Below are positions 23,332 to 36,993 of a stretch of 64,000 nt of DNA, in pieces. The notes beneath the pieces were generated by a model. The model was not told the DNA's origin and searched no databases. It saw only the letters and a list, made by a program, of their open reading frames with translations. How positions within the stretch are numbered: position 1 is the stretch's first letter; every line of letters begins with the position of its first letter. The position numbers were made by a program, and so were the translations under genes. Origin of the DNA: Eutypa lata. Lineage: Eukaryota; Ascomycota; Sordariomycetes; Xylariales; Diatrypaceae. The stretch lies in the NCBI GenBank assembly GCA_022661535.1, contig JAKULF010000005.1, positions 62,001 to 126,000 of the forward strand. Reading direction: 5' to 3'.

Positions 23332-24977
23332 GTAGCCCTCCCCTTGATACCCCTTTATGAGGCTCTACAAGCGTGTAGGCCTCCAGAGCAAAAGAATATT
23401 CTTGCTAACATTATGACCTTAGTGACACTTAACTGGAACTATTCTCCGCATCATATCGGTTACTCCAAGTTATTCCTGGAATGTGTACATATACGAGTCA
23501 CTGGGGATTCGAGGATCCTATGTTCGATGAGTGCAACGAGTTCGGCGTTACAACCCTCTTGATATGGAAGCCCGTTTCCTTTGTAATATCTCCGAATTCA
23601 CCTTTACGAATATAAATGAAGATTGTTGGGTCAGGGTTTGGGAATTGGTTCTAGGATATGGCATTAATGGATAAAATATATAATCATGTTTGCAATTATT
23701 GTTGGATGGGCGTTTACAAATCTCAAGAGGATGAAGGCTATGTTGATGTTGTCTTTCCTATCCGTATCTCGCTTGTAATTCAGGCAGCTTTAGCTCGAAC
23801 ATGACGTTACGAATGATACATTGTTTAAGACTACTATCAAGCAACTCGTTTCAGGAGAGAAAAAAGAGCGATTAAGAGGAATGTGACAAGGGGTCTGTTA
23901 TGCCGTATCTCTGCTCATATGCCTGGTATCACACAACTGCACCTCCTATCTAGATGACTCGCATAGCTCTACTACTGAGCTAGGTGATGAGAGGTATATC
24001 AGTAGGGACACATCACAGGCCACAAGATTGTATACTGTGTTAGTACTCACCAGCAAATGTCTCTAAGTAACATAGTAGAAGGAAAATAAGTAGGGTCTTC
24101 ACTGGGTGGATTTCCTACGCAACGATTTATAGTTGAATAAATGGTTGGCAAGAAGGGTCTTGCCGTGTTGACAAAGGGCTTCGTATGGGAGGAGCGAATA
24201 TGTCTACAGAAAGGGAGGTGTAACTTACTGTACGTTCTCCTGTAGCATGTAGGGCGTTGGATTGAGACACGATGCCATCTTGACGGTATTTGTCTCCATA
24301 TCTCATAGTGGGAAGCTTATCACGTACAGACAGTTCAAAGATGGATAGGTATGACATGATGTACTAGTTGAGAACAGTTAGGTATGACGTAGAAAGGTAA
24401 TTAGAATTGCCTGAAGAGATCTGAATCTTTTGAGAGATAGCCGTATAAATGAACTTCGAAGATACGGTCTTCCTGCCTCGTAAGCTAACTTAAGTAGCTC
24501 GTTAAAGATAAGTCCGTTGGCCTGCGGGACGATTTAAAGAGAGTCTCATGCTCAATATTTCCAACACATACTTTTAGTTCTAAGCAATGAATTAGGGGCT
24601 GTTTATACTTTGATGGGGTAGTCAATGCAATGATATCCTCTAATTAATTATGCGCAAGAAGTTACATTTCGAATCATTTGATTACTACTAGTAGGAAATG
24701 ACATGTCTCAGACACTAAACATCACACGTCATATAAAAACCCCATCAATTGGTCTTTCATCTCATAAAGCACGGCTTTGCTGAGGATATATATAGTTCAA
24801 GGATCCGCAGCTTCTAGCTAATATAATTATGTGACACTAAATAGACCGTATAATACTTTTGTATATCGATGATGCCTTTTCCCATTGTATCCCGAACACT
24901 ATCTTACACCACGTGCCATGACAAAACACGAACAATCACAAAATACCAACTCCATCCTTCCCCTTCCCCGGAACCCT
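23332..24977. other. intergenic, no gene seen
   Basis: AT-rich, between the 3' end of the Gln-rich gene and the 3' end of the second rhodopsin-type gene (convergent). Short ORFs only. A downstream exon of the Gln-rich gene would lie here if its GTAAGT were used. Confidence 0.55.
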
Positions 24978-26277
24978 TCAAGACTTTTTGTTGTATGCTT
25001 CGTAACTGACCGAAATCTCGTCTGTCCTCTTAATTCCGCCGGACGTGTCGTTGTCCAATTTCGTATCGCGAAGTATGGTCTCGTCGCTGGCGTTATCCTT
25101 GTTATAGGTGATGACGGCACGGTGGTTACCGCTCCTCTGTCCAATGCCGCCACCATTGGATCCAAGAGCATACTTTCGACTACTGTATTGAGGAAGATTG
25201 TAGGAGTTGCTGTTGTTGGAGCTGTCGCCTTTGCTGCCATATTTGATGCGAACGTATAGAGGCCGAAGTACTGGAATCGACGAGCACATGAGGGTGACAA
25301 GACTTTCAGTAGCGGACCAGATGAGCATGTCCACGGTATCAACTGGCATCATGTTAGCTCTTGAGATTGGATCCAGAGTTAGGCATGACGTACATATGTA
25401 TTCCTCTGCGTTCAGGCCATTGAGAGCCACCGTACGCACAATACCGCATATTCCGGCGCTAAGTCCTATTAGCTGCAAGTCATTGAGGCGCGCATTTCTA
25501 GGGGATACGTACAATACACCGAGACTGAGACCGCATGCGACGGTGATCTTTTCCTTGCGCTTCATATTCAGATCCCAGATGATGAACCATGGGAAGATGG
25601 CGAAGGCAAAGTCCATAACGACGAACCAGGCTATTGAATCGTCAGCTTCTTTCACTTGAGAGCATACACGAAGTTGATTGTGCGCTCACATCCAACACTC
25701 AGGCCAACTTTGGCGAAATCCAGCCAGCAATACCCTTCCGCGGTCGGATTCCATGTCTTCTCGACTGGCAAGCATTGTATGACGACCACGATGCAGGAGA
25801 ATATCGTGATGAATGTCGTTGCAGCAACAAAAAACCAGATGATGAAGATCTGGAGCTTGTTGCGCACGATTCGAAGTAAGAAGACGGCGACGGAGCATTT
25901 GCCGATTCCTATGGCAGCCAAACCAGCGACCTGGCTGAAAACCTCCCATTTGACCGCCGTGAAATACACAGCAGGATCTCCCACATCCGCGAATAGTCTC
26001 CCGAGACCATATCCTGTCGCTATATGAACGAGTATCGTGTAGACGATATGAACGACCTGAGGGTGCACTTGTCAGTCATTGCAGAGGCAGTATTAAATTG
26101 GAGTTGTTGTTCGTCAATTCTTACCAAAGCCGCCAGCGCGAGATAGTCATCCCATCCGACATTGTTCAAAAGCACCTTGCGTGTATACAGTCTCAACCCG
26201 ACGAAGATGACCCCGACAACGACCTCCACCCAAAGAACCGCATTTACCATAGGCCCCTGGCCACCGTATGCACCCAT
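24978..26277 (-). CDS. rhodopsin-domain (PTH11-like) integral membrane protein
   Basis: Five exons on the minus strand: 26277-26125, 26056-25690, 25630-25513, 25458-25394 and 25342-24978, 355 residues, all GT-AG. Landmarks in order: first helix VVVGVIFVGLRLYTRK, NNVGWDDYLALAAL (about residues 38-51), GYGLGRLF, the helix with KCSVAVFLLRIV, QCLPVEKTWNPTAEGYCWLD, the VVMDFAFAIFPWFIIWDLNM helix and KRKEKITVACGLSLGVFAGI (formed by joining exons 3 and 4), then DTVDMLIWSATESLVTLMCS. This order matches the fungal rhodopsin domain PF20684. The C-terminal cytosolic tail of about 85 residues is rich in Ser, Asn and Gly. There is no CFEM domain. Likely a plasma-membrane protein of unknown ligand. The gene starts back-to-back with the O-methyltransferase about 2.4 kb away. 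Confidence 0.87.
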
Positions 26278-28698
26278 CCTAAAGGTTAAGGTATAGGAAT
26301 ACGGTTAAAAGAGAAGTGTCATTGGTTTCACGCTACGAAAGAAAGACGGACGGAAAATAACTTTAAACAGGTGGAGGGTGGTCAGCCGCTAAAATAATAA
26401 TGTTGATGAACGAGTTAATGTTTAGAATATAGGAATACGAACCTAGAGAGGTCTAGGTGTGCTCATGTTCGACACGCAGAGAGAAGAAAGCAGGTGATTG
26501 TAGCAGAAACCACAGGGAACCGGGCGATACTACCAAGGATGTGATGTGACATGGCCCCCCTAACGAGACAAGGGTGCCAGGAAAATTATTCAAATGCACG
26601 CAAATGCATACCTAACTCGGCGCCGATTCTTGGTTTGTGGATCCGTCTTAGGCTTCCGGGAACCGGCCCAAGGACCCCCCCTTCCCAAAGATCTCAATCG
26701 GGCGCACCGTTCGGTGTAAACGTTCCTAATCTAGGGTTAGGCTGTGTAGTTACATACATATATCAGACAGATCCCTCGTGCCACACACCTACATACGCAA
26801 GGCTAACTGAGTCGCCGTTTTCTAATCAGTCATTCTCTATGCCAATGCCAACATGCCCAGTATGCTACATACCTAGGGGTGGTGTACGCCCTTCATATGT
26901 ATGCAAATTAAACCGCAGATCTTCCTTATTGAACTTACATTGAGTGGTTCCCGAAGATCGTATTGTCCTAGTTCGGTCTACTTACTGCTCGAAAGAGTAG
27001 GATTATCTAAATACATAGGCGGCATTGTTAGGGACAAACCGGTCATAGCCACCCGAGGTTTCCCATGATCTAGGTATGAGACTCCCATACATATGCAGAC
27101 TAGCTGCCATGTATCATGCATATCTCGCACATATGTACATGCACAGAATTCGCCTTCATATCAGCCCACAACTAATAACGTATGCAGGAGAAAGGAACAT
27201 AACTAGTTAGGCAGAAAGGGCAAAGAGAAAGTCTGCTCAGGCGGGGGACCAGGGAACCTTGTGGGGGAGGGGAAGCGAGAGGATTTCTATCAGTCTGTAC
27301 GAAGTAGTATGTAGAACGATCCTTGTAAAGAGTTTCGGGTCTTAGTTAATAGTGTCTCCTGTCTTTTTTTGATGCTGGAGAAAATAGCGACAGAAAGTGC
27401 ATACATATGATAAACAAGCTCGAACGAGGACTATACCAAATTCAGTATGCAAAACGATACTAAACCTTAATGCAGTATAGGGGCTGCTAAAAGTAATGTT
27501 TATCGTGCCTTACCTGGAGATACGTTGTAGAAAGTAAGTTCTTAGTAAACGGGCAACGGCCGGGCTGACCCTCGTAGGCATATGTACGTGTTATACCTAG
27601 TCTCGTCTCGACGGGGCCGGGAACGGGGGGGCACGGGGGCTAGTGTATTTTCCGTTGTATCTTGAGCCAAGAACGTTGGAGAAGCGGATGCAAGGGTTTT
27701 CAAGGGTATTGGGGGGTTTATAACGTGATAGAGCAATGATAACTAGTTGATTGGGTGGGGGATGGGATTATAACTCTGGCCCTAGCACCCCAGACACCCA
27801 GACACCTAGTCAATATTAACCCCTTTTCCCACACACTAGAGCTCGGACTATCAGTCGGTCCATGTTCCCGCGGGGCCTCAGCTCACATCCGGGGGCCACG
27901 CTAGTTTATTTTAATTTTTTCGACACCTATTCCGTCAACATGCCTGTCTGCATACATGCCTGTGTGCCTCCACCTACATATCATCAAATAACCACTTTGC
28001 ATCCATACATCACCCATCAGGGGGGTCTTAAAGGAGCTCCATATTGACATGCGCACGACCCAGTCGATCATATAACGATAAGGAGAACCTTGAGCAACCC
28101 TGAACACATACATATCTAGTGTGCTGGAAAGCCCGGGGTATCTACACGTGTATCTATCTCACCAGCGAGGTTTCAAGAGGCTGGGGGAACCTGTACATAT
28201 ATTGCAGAAGAATAATGGTCCTCGTGAAGAACTTTATGCGAACCATCCGTACCTACATACATCCAAGTAACTAGAGGTAAGTCTATGCAGAGAACCGCTA
28301 GAGAGCTCGCGTGCAAACCTACATTGGTTAGAAACCATGTAACTGCAGTACATACATAACTACATACGTAGAAGCTACAACACCCATGCTCCATCATGCA
28401 CCGTTCTTCTACGTAAGTATGTACAAGTTACTACTAGTGGGTAATGATCGAACTGCCTATCAACCGACTCCGCATTCAACGGCCGCGTAACTTGATTGAC
28501 GATAGTCTCACGATTTGTTGGTCATAGTTGAGGGAGGTATAACTAACATGCAGCAGCAGCGAGCCACACATCCTCCTAGTATAAAGGTTGAGCCTCGAGC
28601 TGCAAAGTCTAAGGTGACTGCTAGATCTTGTCCTTCATCTTACCAACTCCTTTTCAACACCTTTTACAACACCAGAAACAATTGTCACATAATTCAAC
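26278..28698. other. divergent intergenic region
   Basis: 2.4 kb separating the divergent starts of the rhodopsin-type gene (minus) and the O-methyltransferase (plus), so both promoters lie here. TACATA and TACCTA motifs recur. The 28610-28698 leader is pyrimidine- and CAAC-rich, typical of a fungal 5' UTR. No gene supported. Confidence 0.6.
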
Positions 28699-30011
28699 AT
28701 GGCTCCTCAGACAAAGGATCTCCTCGCAGCGCTGGAAGCTGTCAGTGAGGCTTCTTACGGCAGCGAACTCGAACGTCTTCAGGTTCGCACCGCAGCTCGT
28801 CGGGCTCTTGCCCGCATCGAGACTCCCTATGAGCGTGCTTGGGGCTTCTGCTTCGAGCACCCCGTCGTCATGGGCGCGCTGCAGACTTGCATCGACCTAG
28901 GGATATGGGCAGCTTGGACCAAGCAAGGAGGTGGTGAGAAATCCATCGACGAGTTGGTCGGGTTGGCTTCTTCCCCCATTGAGACGAACCTTCTCCGTAT
29001 GTCTTCTATCTTCCATATGCACCAACTGTGCTTAGGTGGCTAACATCAAATGAATAGGTCGTTTCTTCCGTCTATTGGCCGCCTTCAACATTGTGGAAGA
29101 GACCGGGGTCGACAAGTTCAAGCCCACACCGTTCTCACTCTCCATTGGTGATGAGAGCAGCAAGATTCGAGCCTCGCTTGAGGCAGGGTAGGATTTACCC
29201 TCCCAATTCTGAGCTTATGTGAGAGCTACGAACTAACATTTAACGTAGAACACTCCATTACATCGATGCGGGGAAGAACATCCCCAAGTATCTTGCTAAG
29301 ACCTCTTACCGCGAACCAACAGACGCCACCGAGAACAACTACTCGGACATGGATGCCGAGCATCTCAACTTCTTCGGTCGGCTAGCGGCTAGCCCGAACT
29401 ACCACGCGGCATTCACAGGACACATGGAGGCCTACACGTCGTGGAAGACGCCCTGGGTCGAGACCTACGATACCAACCGACTCGTGGACGGTGCTAAGCT
29501 CGACGACGGTTCCGCTCTGGTAGTGGATGTTGGCGGCAACACAGGAATTGACATCTCGCGTGTGCTCGCTAAGCACCCCAGCCTGCCGGCGGGCTCGCTG
29601 GTTCTTCAGGACCTCCCTGAAATGATTGCCAGGGCCAAGGTCGACCCGAAGATCACCGCTCTAGCCCACGACTTCTTCAAGCCCCAGCCCGTGACGGGAA
29701 GCCGTGCTTACTTCATGCACGCCGTCCTCCACGACTGGCCCGACTCCACGGCTAAGACGCTGCTGTCGAACCTCAAGGCTGCGATGACGAAGGGCTACTC
29801 CAAGTTGTTGATCTACGAGGTCGTCGTCCCACCAACGGGGGCCAGTATCAACCAGACTACTATGGACATCAACATGATGACTTTGTTGTCGGCCTTTGAG
29901 CGGACGCAGGAAGCCTGGACAAGCCTCCTGACTGAGTCGGGCTTCAAGATTGTGAAGTTCTGGCCTGATCCTCGGCAGATCGAAACCGTGATCGAAGCCG
30001 AGATTGCGTGA
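28699..30011 (+). CDS. SAM-dependent O-methyltransferase (COMT-like, fungal secondary-metabolite type)
   Basis: Three exons, 28699-28996, 29058-29187 and 29249-30011, 396 residues. An N-terminal dimerisation and winged-helix part runs to about residue 150 (ALQTCIDLGIWAAWTK, then SPIETNLLRRFFRLLAAFNI across the first splice). The Rossmann-like domain follows: ALVVDVGGNTGIDI with the SAM-binding loop DVGGNTG (about residues 236-242), LVLQDLPEMI carrying the acidic ribose-binding position, HDFFKPQPV, and HAVLHDWPD with the catalytic-base His at about residue 304, then LLIYEVVVPP. This is the class II small-molecule O-methyltransferase layout of AflP/OmtA-like and plant COMT enzymes. It probably methylates a phenolic hydroxyl. 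No PKS, NRPS or other tailoring gene is visible on either side, so it is either a solitary enzyme or a relic or edge of a cluster. Confidence 0.92.
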
Positions 30012-33000
30012 GCCTAGAACTTTTCGTAACAGAATGGAGGGTTACATCGGAGAGCCGGGATGAAACAATAGATCCATGTGGTCCCTGAACCATGGGATAG
30101 AGTCGAGATAACCCTTGCCCCTCAACGGGCTCAATAAGGAAAGAGGCGTCAGGATCATTTGGGCACCTAGTCTAACTAATAACTACTGTAGCTACATAGA
30201 GACGACTGGAAACGTTATGACCCCTGGCATTCAACATCATGAATTAGACGACCATTCAAATACACAAGTACTTAGATAGTTACTCGGTGATAGAAGAATA
30301 AGAACATATTATCTACTACCACTAGCCCTGACACATTAATGCATACCCGATGTCTATGTAGCTTAGCTTGCTAATATCGTTAAAACTTCATGTAAACAAA
30401 ACTGAAAGCGTATTAGACTTCGACTACATGCATATATTCCCTCGCTTCTTTAGCGATTTGACCGATCATTTTTACCCACTTGGGTTCCCGCTAAGAAGGT
30501 ATCGGTGATTAAATCGATTCGTGCCCCCCTTCCATCGTAACCGTACCCGTTCCCGCTACGCTATCTCGCTATCCACCTTCACAGCCGTTATCATAGTTAT
30601 TAGTTACTGCGCAAGTCAAATGCGTATTCATATTCGAGAGATGACGTCCTGTCACTGCGTCATAATATTCATGTGTACATAATCTAACCTGAAGGTAATA
30701 TCGGGTGGATAGTAGTGCTGGAACGTGCTCGTAAATAGAACTCATTCACTTCCAACACAATACCTTCATAACAAGCACAATGTTGTTTACATACCTACCT
30801 GAGGAGTATGTGTACGTAATGTGTTATATTCTAACCTCACAAAGGAAGGAGGAAACGAAGACAAGTGCAGGCTATACCCCTGCCGGCCCGACCGTTAACG
30901 GTTTTCCCGTTGTATTTTGACGTCGCATTTTGGCGGGGCCGCGGAAGAGAATAGCGTGCCATTAAGTCAATGCCCTCCCCCGCGTGGCTCGATCAACACA
31001 GCGATCTACCCAGCTATCGTAATGGGGCACGGACTTGGAGAAAGTCGACGCGGCGTCTGGGCGTCTGAGGCTAGTAGGGAATAGTAGCTTCAAAGGCAGT
31101 GGATAGTGATAAGATGGATGTTGTATGTTATACGTTTATTCTCCGGTTTTCCCGTGACAGGTAATTATCTAATGTAGCAAGAAAATTAAAACAAGGCTGA
31201 TACTTCCAGTAGTTAGCATATACGCGAAGAATCCTTCGGTCTAGATGAACATAGTTGCATATGTATGTATAAACATGGCTAAGTTGTCTTCAGTCAAGGA
31301 TTAAGATGGAAAGAGTATCTATCGACCGTGCTTCACCGTTACTCACCTGCTTACCTGCTCACGGACCATTCTGCATGCAGATTTGTGCTTCGGTTATTCA
31401 CATAACCCCTAGCTCTTCACGTTGTGGCAGAGATCGATCTAATTAACTACTTAGGCATGTATGTAATTTAGTTAGTATCTGTCAAAATCTCAAACCTTTT
31501 CTCGTCCCGAGTTTCCCTGAACAGGAGAAGAAGTATGCAGTGATCTAAACGGGATCAAAGCACGATTGACATATGGAGATGGCAGGCATCGTTTAATAGT
31601 CCGATGATCTATAGGGATCAGCCACTAACTTTTGTACCTTGCATATCTGATCTACGTACGTATTAATATAGCTTCAGAGTACTGTAGCTGCGTCTGTACA
31701 TATAGTAGGACAGCATGATACATATGCAGTATGTATATACGTAGTTAACTCTTCTAGGTAGGCATTGTAGGCTTCTTTTATTGTAAGAGATAATAGAGCT
31801 ACCCAAGGATATAATAGCATTGTCGCCATGAGACAATGGTGTTTATTAGCCCTGTTGCTTCACAATCGCTTGAATCATGCCTGCTGTTCATTGCCCCAAT
31901 AGCCATGTCATTGACTATCTATAACCTTGTCTGCGGCTGACACTCCATGGAGCAGATAGCCGAACTATCATTGCAAAGGTGAAAAGAAGCGAGACGTAAG
32001 AGGCAATACTATGGCCTGTGCACGTACAAAATCATATTGACTTTCAAGGATAATGCCATATTGCATGTAGCGGGTCTTTTATTTCCGTCCCTAGCATGTT
32101 TTGCATACTAATATTAGCCACATTATCATTTCTACCTATCGTTTGATACATCTGAAATGTTGCCTGCTGGTGTTGGGGCTTGTGCATCCACTTCCACACA
32201 TAGCGTTGGCCACTAGAACGCAAGGCCCGGCATCTTCCGTGAATATGAGATGATCACTAGCAGACCAGTTACTAACTACGTATTGCCCCGGAACGTACCC
32301 TTTCTTCAGCTTCTAGGAGATATTTCTCAACCTGACTGATTACCCACGCTCCTCCTTGATTCACTCCAACTCTAGCGTTGAGATGACCTCACTGGGAGTC
32401 AAACATTCCTATATTGATCTGAAGAGTTTACTGCTGGCTGTCACGTCTGTAACTGATGTTCACCTTCAGCCCAGAACCGGTGCTGCATCGAGTTGAGCTA
32501 CCTACCCGTCTATGAAAAGAAACAAATACCCGAAGCGACCGATTTGTTAAAAACCAAGCTTCGAAATATAATTGATGGGCTTGTCTACCAATGGAGAGGA
32601 TGGTTTGCCACTGGGCACTAGCTCTCGTAAGCCTTCGAATCAAGATCACTTCAGGCAATATGAGCGGTGAGATATATTGTGTGCGGTTAACCGCCACTGC
32701 CTTGTAGTACAAAGCTTGTACGGTTGATCTAGTATTTGGTACCTTTTTATTGCTGGCTTGGTTCCATATGGGCTCTTAGGCCTTTTGATATCGTAGGATG
32801 TTGTAGCCATTAGCCAAACATAAAACGTTCACGTTAACACCTCATGTGTAAGCTTCATGTCGATGCAAGCCACGGTTTATGTCGTCCGCCTCGACTCCCA
32901 TTAAGGATCTTACAATGGCATCAGAAAGTCAAACTACATTGCATCCACTTGCTTCTTGTGCTAAACTCAGACATATGCTTTAGCTCAAGTCATTCCCTGT

Positions 33001-36000
33001 GTTCACAGATGCGTTTCAGCTGTCAGTAACTTGTCTTCCACTCGCCACTACATGCGCTCAGACATTCTTTACTATCCAAGGAATGCCAACTAGAACAATA
33101 CCATCATCTTCTACGGAGTATCCCGTGTATAGTAGGCCTCATAGGATAAATTCGCATGACACATATGTATCCTAATTCTCGGTAATCACCATTGACAAGC
33201 TAGGAAGGTTCATATGAGGGGGCCAAGCGCTCGGGCAGTGCAACGATTAATGACCCCCTAATATTTATATGTCTACCCATATAGGTACGTAGCCAGAATG
33301 AGACTAATACGAAAGCACTTAGTTAACTATTACGCTAGGATGTAATGCTACAGCGATGGAAGGATATTCTTAATTATCTTCATATTGAAGTAAATATGAA
33401 CCTCGAAGTTAGGTCAACTTCTTGCCACTGTCGTCTGATGTGACAGCATAATTAGGGGTGGCAGGCATCCATGAATCAGGTGGGTAGGTATATTGGAATG
33501 GAGAAGAAGGGGAATATTTAGAGTCGTCTAGATATTCTAGCCTCTTGAATACTGCATAAACATATAGCACAGGATAATACAAGTACGTTAGGACACCTAC
33601 CATGGCAATCACGCCAAGGAATTTAGTCTAGTTCCATTTGTAACATCAGCATCAAGACCGTAACACCAGGTCTATAGTATGCACTTGAAGCTTATGAATG
33701 GATGATAATACTAAGGTGACAGAGCTGAAGGCATTTAGATAGTTAACATGGTCAGGAAGTAAATATGCTTTTGGTGACCTGAATATGTATGACTATGGAT
33801 AGGGAAAAGCTAGGAATCTGCGTACATGGTTGACGAGACCACGTTTTATAGATGTCAGCAAACCGCAAGGCTTCCACGTGGCAGCCCTAACACTGACCCC
33901 CCAAATCGCTAGGAATCCAAAGAAACCACCTCAGCATCCTGATAAGGTCGACCATTAGCTAATTTTTGATGTTGTCATCAACGAATCTCCCGTATCTCAT
34001 CGCCGCATTCAAGGTCAGAACACTTCTTTAGTTGTTCTACTTCTGAATTGCTTTTGCCGACCTCACTTCCGCCTAAAACGACCCCGATCCGTGTCTAGAT
34101 ATCATCGTCAACTTGTCATCAGATAGACATTTCTACATTACACTCGGTGAAATGATTATGCCCAACATGTGCATAATTATATCTACTTGAGTGATACAAC
34201 GCATGTTTAGTTTAGAAGTCAATCCCTCCCATGAATAGTCTAAACATTCATGTTGCAGTGAAGATATAGCGTTATTGCCACTGAAGCAACAACGGTTCGG
34301 TTTTTGAAATGCAATAGTTCGTTCAAGTCATGGTCAAGAAGTCCAACGTCGTTCTCGCGTGACAGCCCTTCCACGGCGTCTCTAGTACTTGGCTCACTAT
34401 GTAGTCCACAGACACGTAGATAGACCCAGCATAGAACTTAGAAGTAGGATCGTGTCCAAGATCGATGAGATCGTCTTCTACGTTGTATGGTTGTTTATCG
34501 CTGACGGTATTGACCTTGTGCTCTTCCACGGCTGGAGATAACTTGGGCAAAGAATTCATTCTCGTAGTGTTTGGGTTATCTGTGTAGATATCGTGCAAGT
34601 TGAAAGACAATGATTGGAAGGGGGTAGCCCATAGTGATGAGTGATACGCTCGTGAACGTGCATTATATTTTGGTTGAAGACTGGAATAACTGCAAACGTA
34701 TGGTCATTACCGGCTTACTTTGAATGTTATGGGTTGTACTTCGGACAGAACAACGATGATACCAGTTAGAATTATAGACCGTCTTGAGGTCTCCTCGTGC
34801 TTAGAGTTTGTCAGTACAGTCAAGGTCTCGTATTCTTTCAGTAAGGCCCGTAAACAAACATCCATATCCACAACACTGAGAGTTTTCGGGACGCATTGGT
34901 TGCTTTGAAAATAGTTATACTGCAATGGTGTGCTATCCTAATCATCAGCCGGCCCCAGCCAAAAAATTCTCATCCATATGGGGGCCAAAGCCCTCTATAC
35001 CTTTAGGGGTGGCTCCAACCATCTTGGCTAAGCATCGTCCAGGTATTGTCTCTGGATGGCTGACTGTTCTCAAAAGCTGTGATTGCTCGCCACGCATTCC
35101 ATAGCAGCCAGATGTCAATGATCTGCGCTGCACTCTCACGCTGCTAAAACCGGTATCAATGCAAGGTCTTTCCACAGCAAGAGCCCCATGGCTCGCTAAA
35201 TATGAATGTAACTATGGAGGGTAAGGCTCTGCTGTGGTTGATACCCAGGACTATGTCTTTACGACTGGTTTTTAAGCTCTTGGCTATGCCGAGGGATGAA
35301 AGTTACGAACTGTGCATTCATGCGGAGCTTCTAGCTCTTCGGAGCAAGACTATCGATGTGCCTAAGGCACGTAAAGTTGAAACCTACGTGGTTTGGCATC
35401 ATTATAAGCTTTATGACTGACTCCCCCAGGAAAGCCATGAGTGTTGAGGCCTAACCATCGGCATTGCCGGCACCACAAGTGCTGACGCAGTGGAGGGCTA
35501 GACTTACGTTAGACCTGTAAGATGAATGCTCTAGAAACATACACCGACGCCGAGACCACTTAGCTGGTGTCCTTTCCCTGCGGAATCGAAAGGGCATGCT
35601 GCGTAGGCATCATTTATTTGCGGGATGCAATTGTAGCAAACTCGTATCAATCAAAGACCGTATCTAGGTTCAATAGTCTATCCATCTACTCTAAAACATA
35701 AACCCCCATCCTTTTATAGAATACATCACGCCTAAAATTGATCAACCCTATAGTTTCTATGTGAATGCTTTCTGAATAACCTGATGCGGGAAATCGATGT
35801 GATAACATTGAATAGATAGAGGCCTTTAAGGTCTAGAGCTAAGAGTTGCCATATGACTGACGGTTTAAAATACCGTACAGCATATTTCCTAACTATACAT
35901 AATAAAATAATAAACCATCACTGCAGCCCATAGTGCTGTACAACTGTTATACTAACCAACCCAGTGCGCGTAATATCTTGAAGCCATGCTAATTCACCAT

Positions 36001-36220
36001 AGCGTTGATACATCCTCATGAGAATAACGCTGACTGTTGCACCCAAAAAACTATAAGTGACAACAATCCATCCGACACGAACAAACCGCCCGTGCAAAAA
36101 TTATTCTGCCTTTCCCTTCCGCAGCCTACACAACTCATCACACCAATATACACCACAGCCGCACCATGCCGTATCACATCAATCACCACTCACATATCTC
36201 CCACCTCACCTCGCCTCGCC
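30012..36220. other. 6.2 kb gene desert
   Basis: No convincing gene. Several minus-strand ORFs look a little protein-like but lack a start, partner exons or known motifs: 33409-33612 (one hydrophobic helix then a Pro/Ser tail), 34323-34610, 34707-34925 and 34945-35175. They could be fragments of decayed genes. The DNA is AT-rich with many TA/CA dinucleotides, compatible with old repeat-induced mutation (not measured). Confidence 0.5.
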
Positions 36221-36565
36221 TCAAACAACCCTCTTCCTCTCCCCAACATCTACTCTCCCCTGTTTCACCTCCTTCACCGCCTCGCCCCTATCCATTTGTT
36301 CCCGCATGCCCTGCTTCTGCTGCTTCTGCTGCTGCGTCTTCTCCCCCTTCTGGTGAACATCGCCGCCTGACCCTGAAGAAGGCTCCGCCGAAGAAGAAGA
36401 AGAAGAAGAAGAAGAAGCTGAAGACTTCATCTCGGCCTCGAATCGATTGCTCATCTCGCTCAGGTTAGCCCTCATGCTATCCATGGTGCTGGCGTGGGAC
36501 GCGGTGGCCTCGCGCTGGTTCTGGTCCAGGGCGGCCATCTTTTGGTTGAAGTCGTCGTCTAGCAT
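36221..36565 (-). CDS. small coiled-coil, Ser/Gln-rich hypothetical protein
   Basis: Single frame of 114 residues with ATG at 36565-36563 and TGA at 36223-36221. It begins MLDDDFNQKMAALDQNQREA, a strongly helical heptad-like segment to about residue 48, followed by a run of Ser (coded by a GAA/TTC repeat at about 36386-36417), a Gly/Asp linker, and a Lys/Gln/Glu-rich helical end. It has no recognisable family domain. Coding status rests on a clean start, sensible amphipathic helix and stop. The opposite strand also has long ORFs, but these are Pro/Ser/Leu-rich shadows. Confidence 0.45.
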   Translation of the reverse strand: MLDDDFNQKMAALDQNQREATASHASTMDSMRANLSEMSNRFEAEMKSSASSSSSSSSSAEPSSGSGGDVHQKGEKTQQQKQQKQGMREQMDRGEAVKEVKQGRVDVGERKRVV

Positions 36566-36950
36566 TTTTCTTCTTCTTTTGTTGTCCTTCTGGACACCCC
36601 CTTTGACTATAAGGTGTTGTATGCTATTTCTCTCCTCTCCCCCTTAAGGCTCTGCAAATAATTCGAACCCACTCCGAGGTGGGCCTATCCCGTTGAATAC
36701 ACTAGGCGGAGATGTAACGAGAAATAGAAAAAGAATAGGCCGATGTGATGCGCGCCGTATCGATCAATCGATGGTAGTTATAGCTTTGCACAATGATCTA
36801 GGTGAGCTATCAGTAGGTAAGGAATGGCGTATATACCTGGTGAATTGGAAATAGCTTCTAATAATACGCAGTATATGATAGGATAGCATAGGATAGATAG
36901 GATACTGTACGATTTCTTTAAATCACTTCATAATCATATGATCCTTCCAC

Positions 36951-36993
<43 letters not shown>

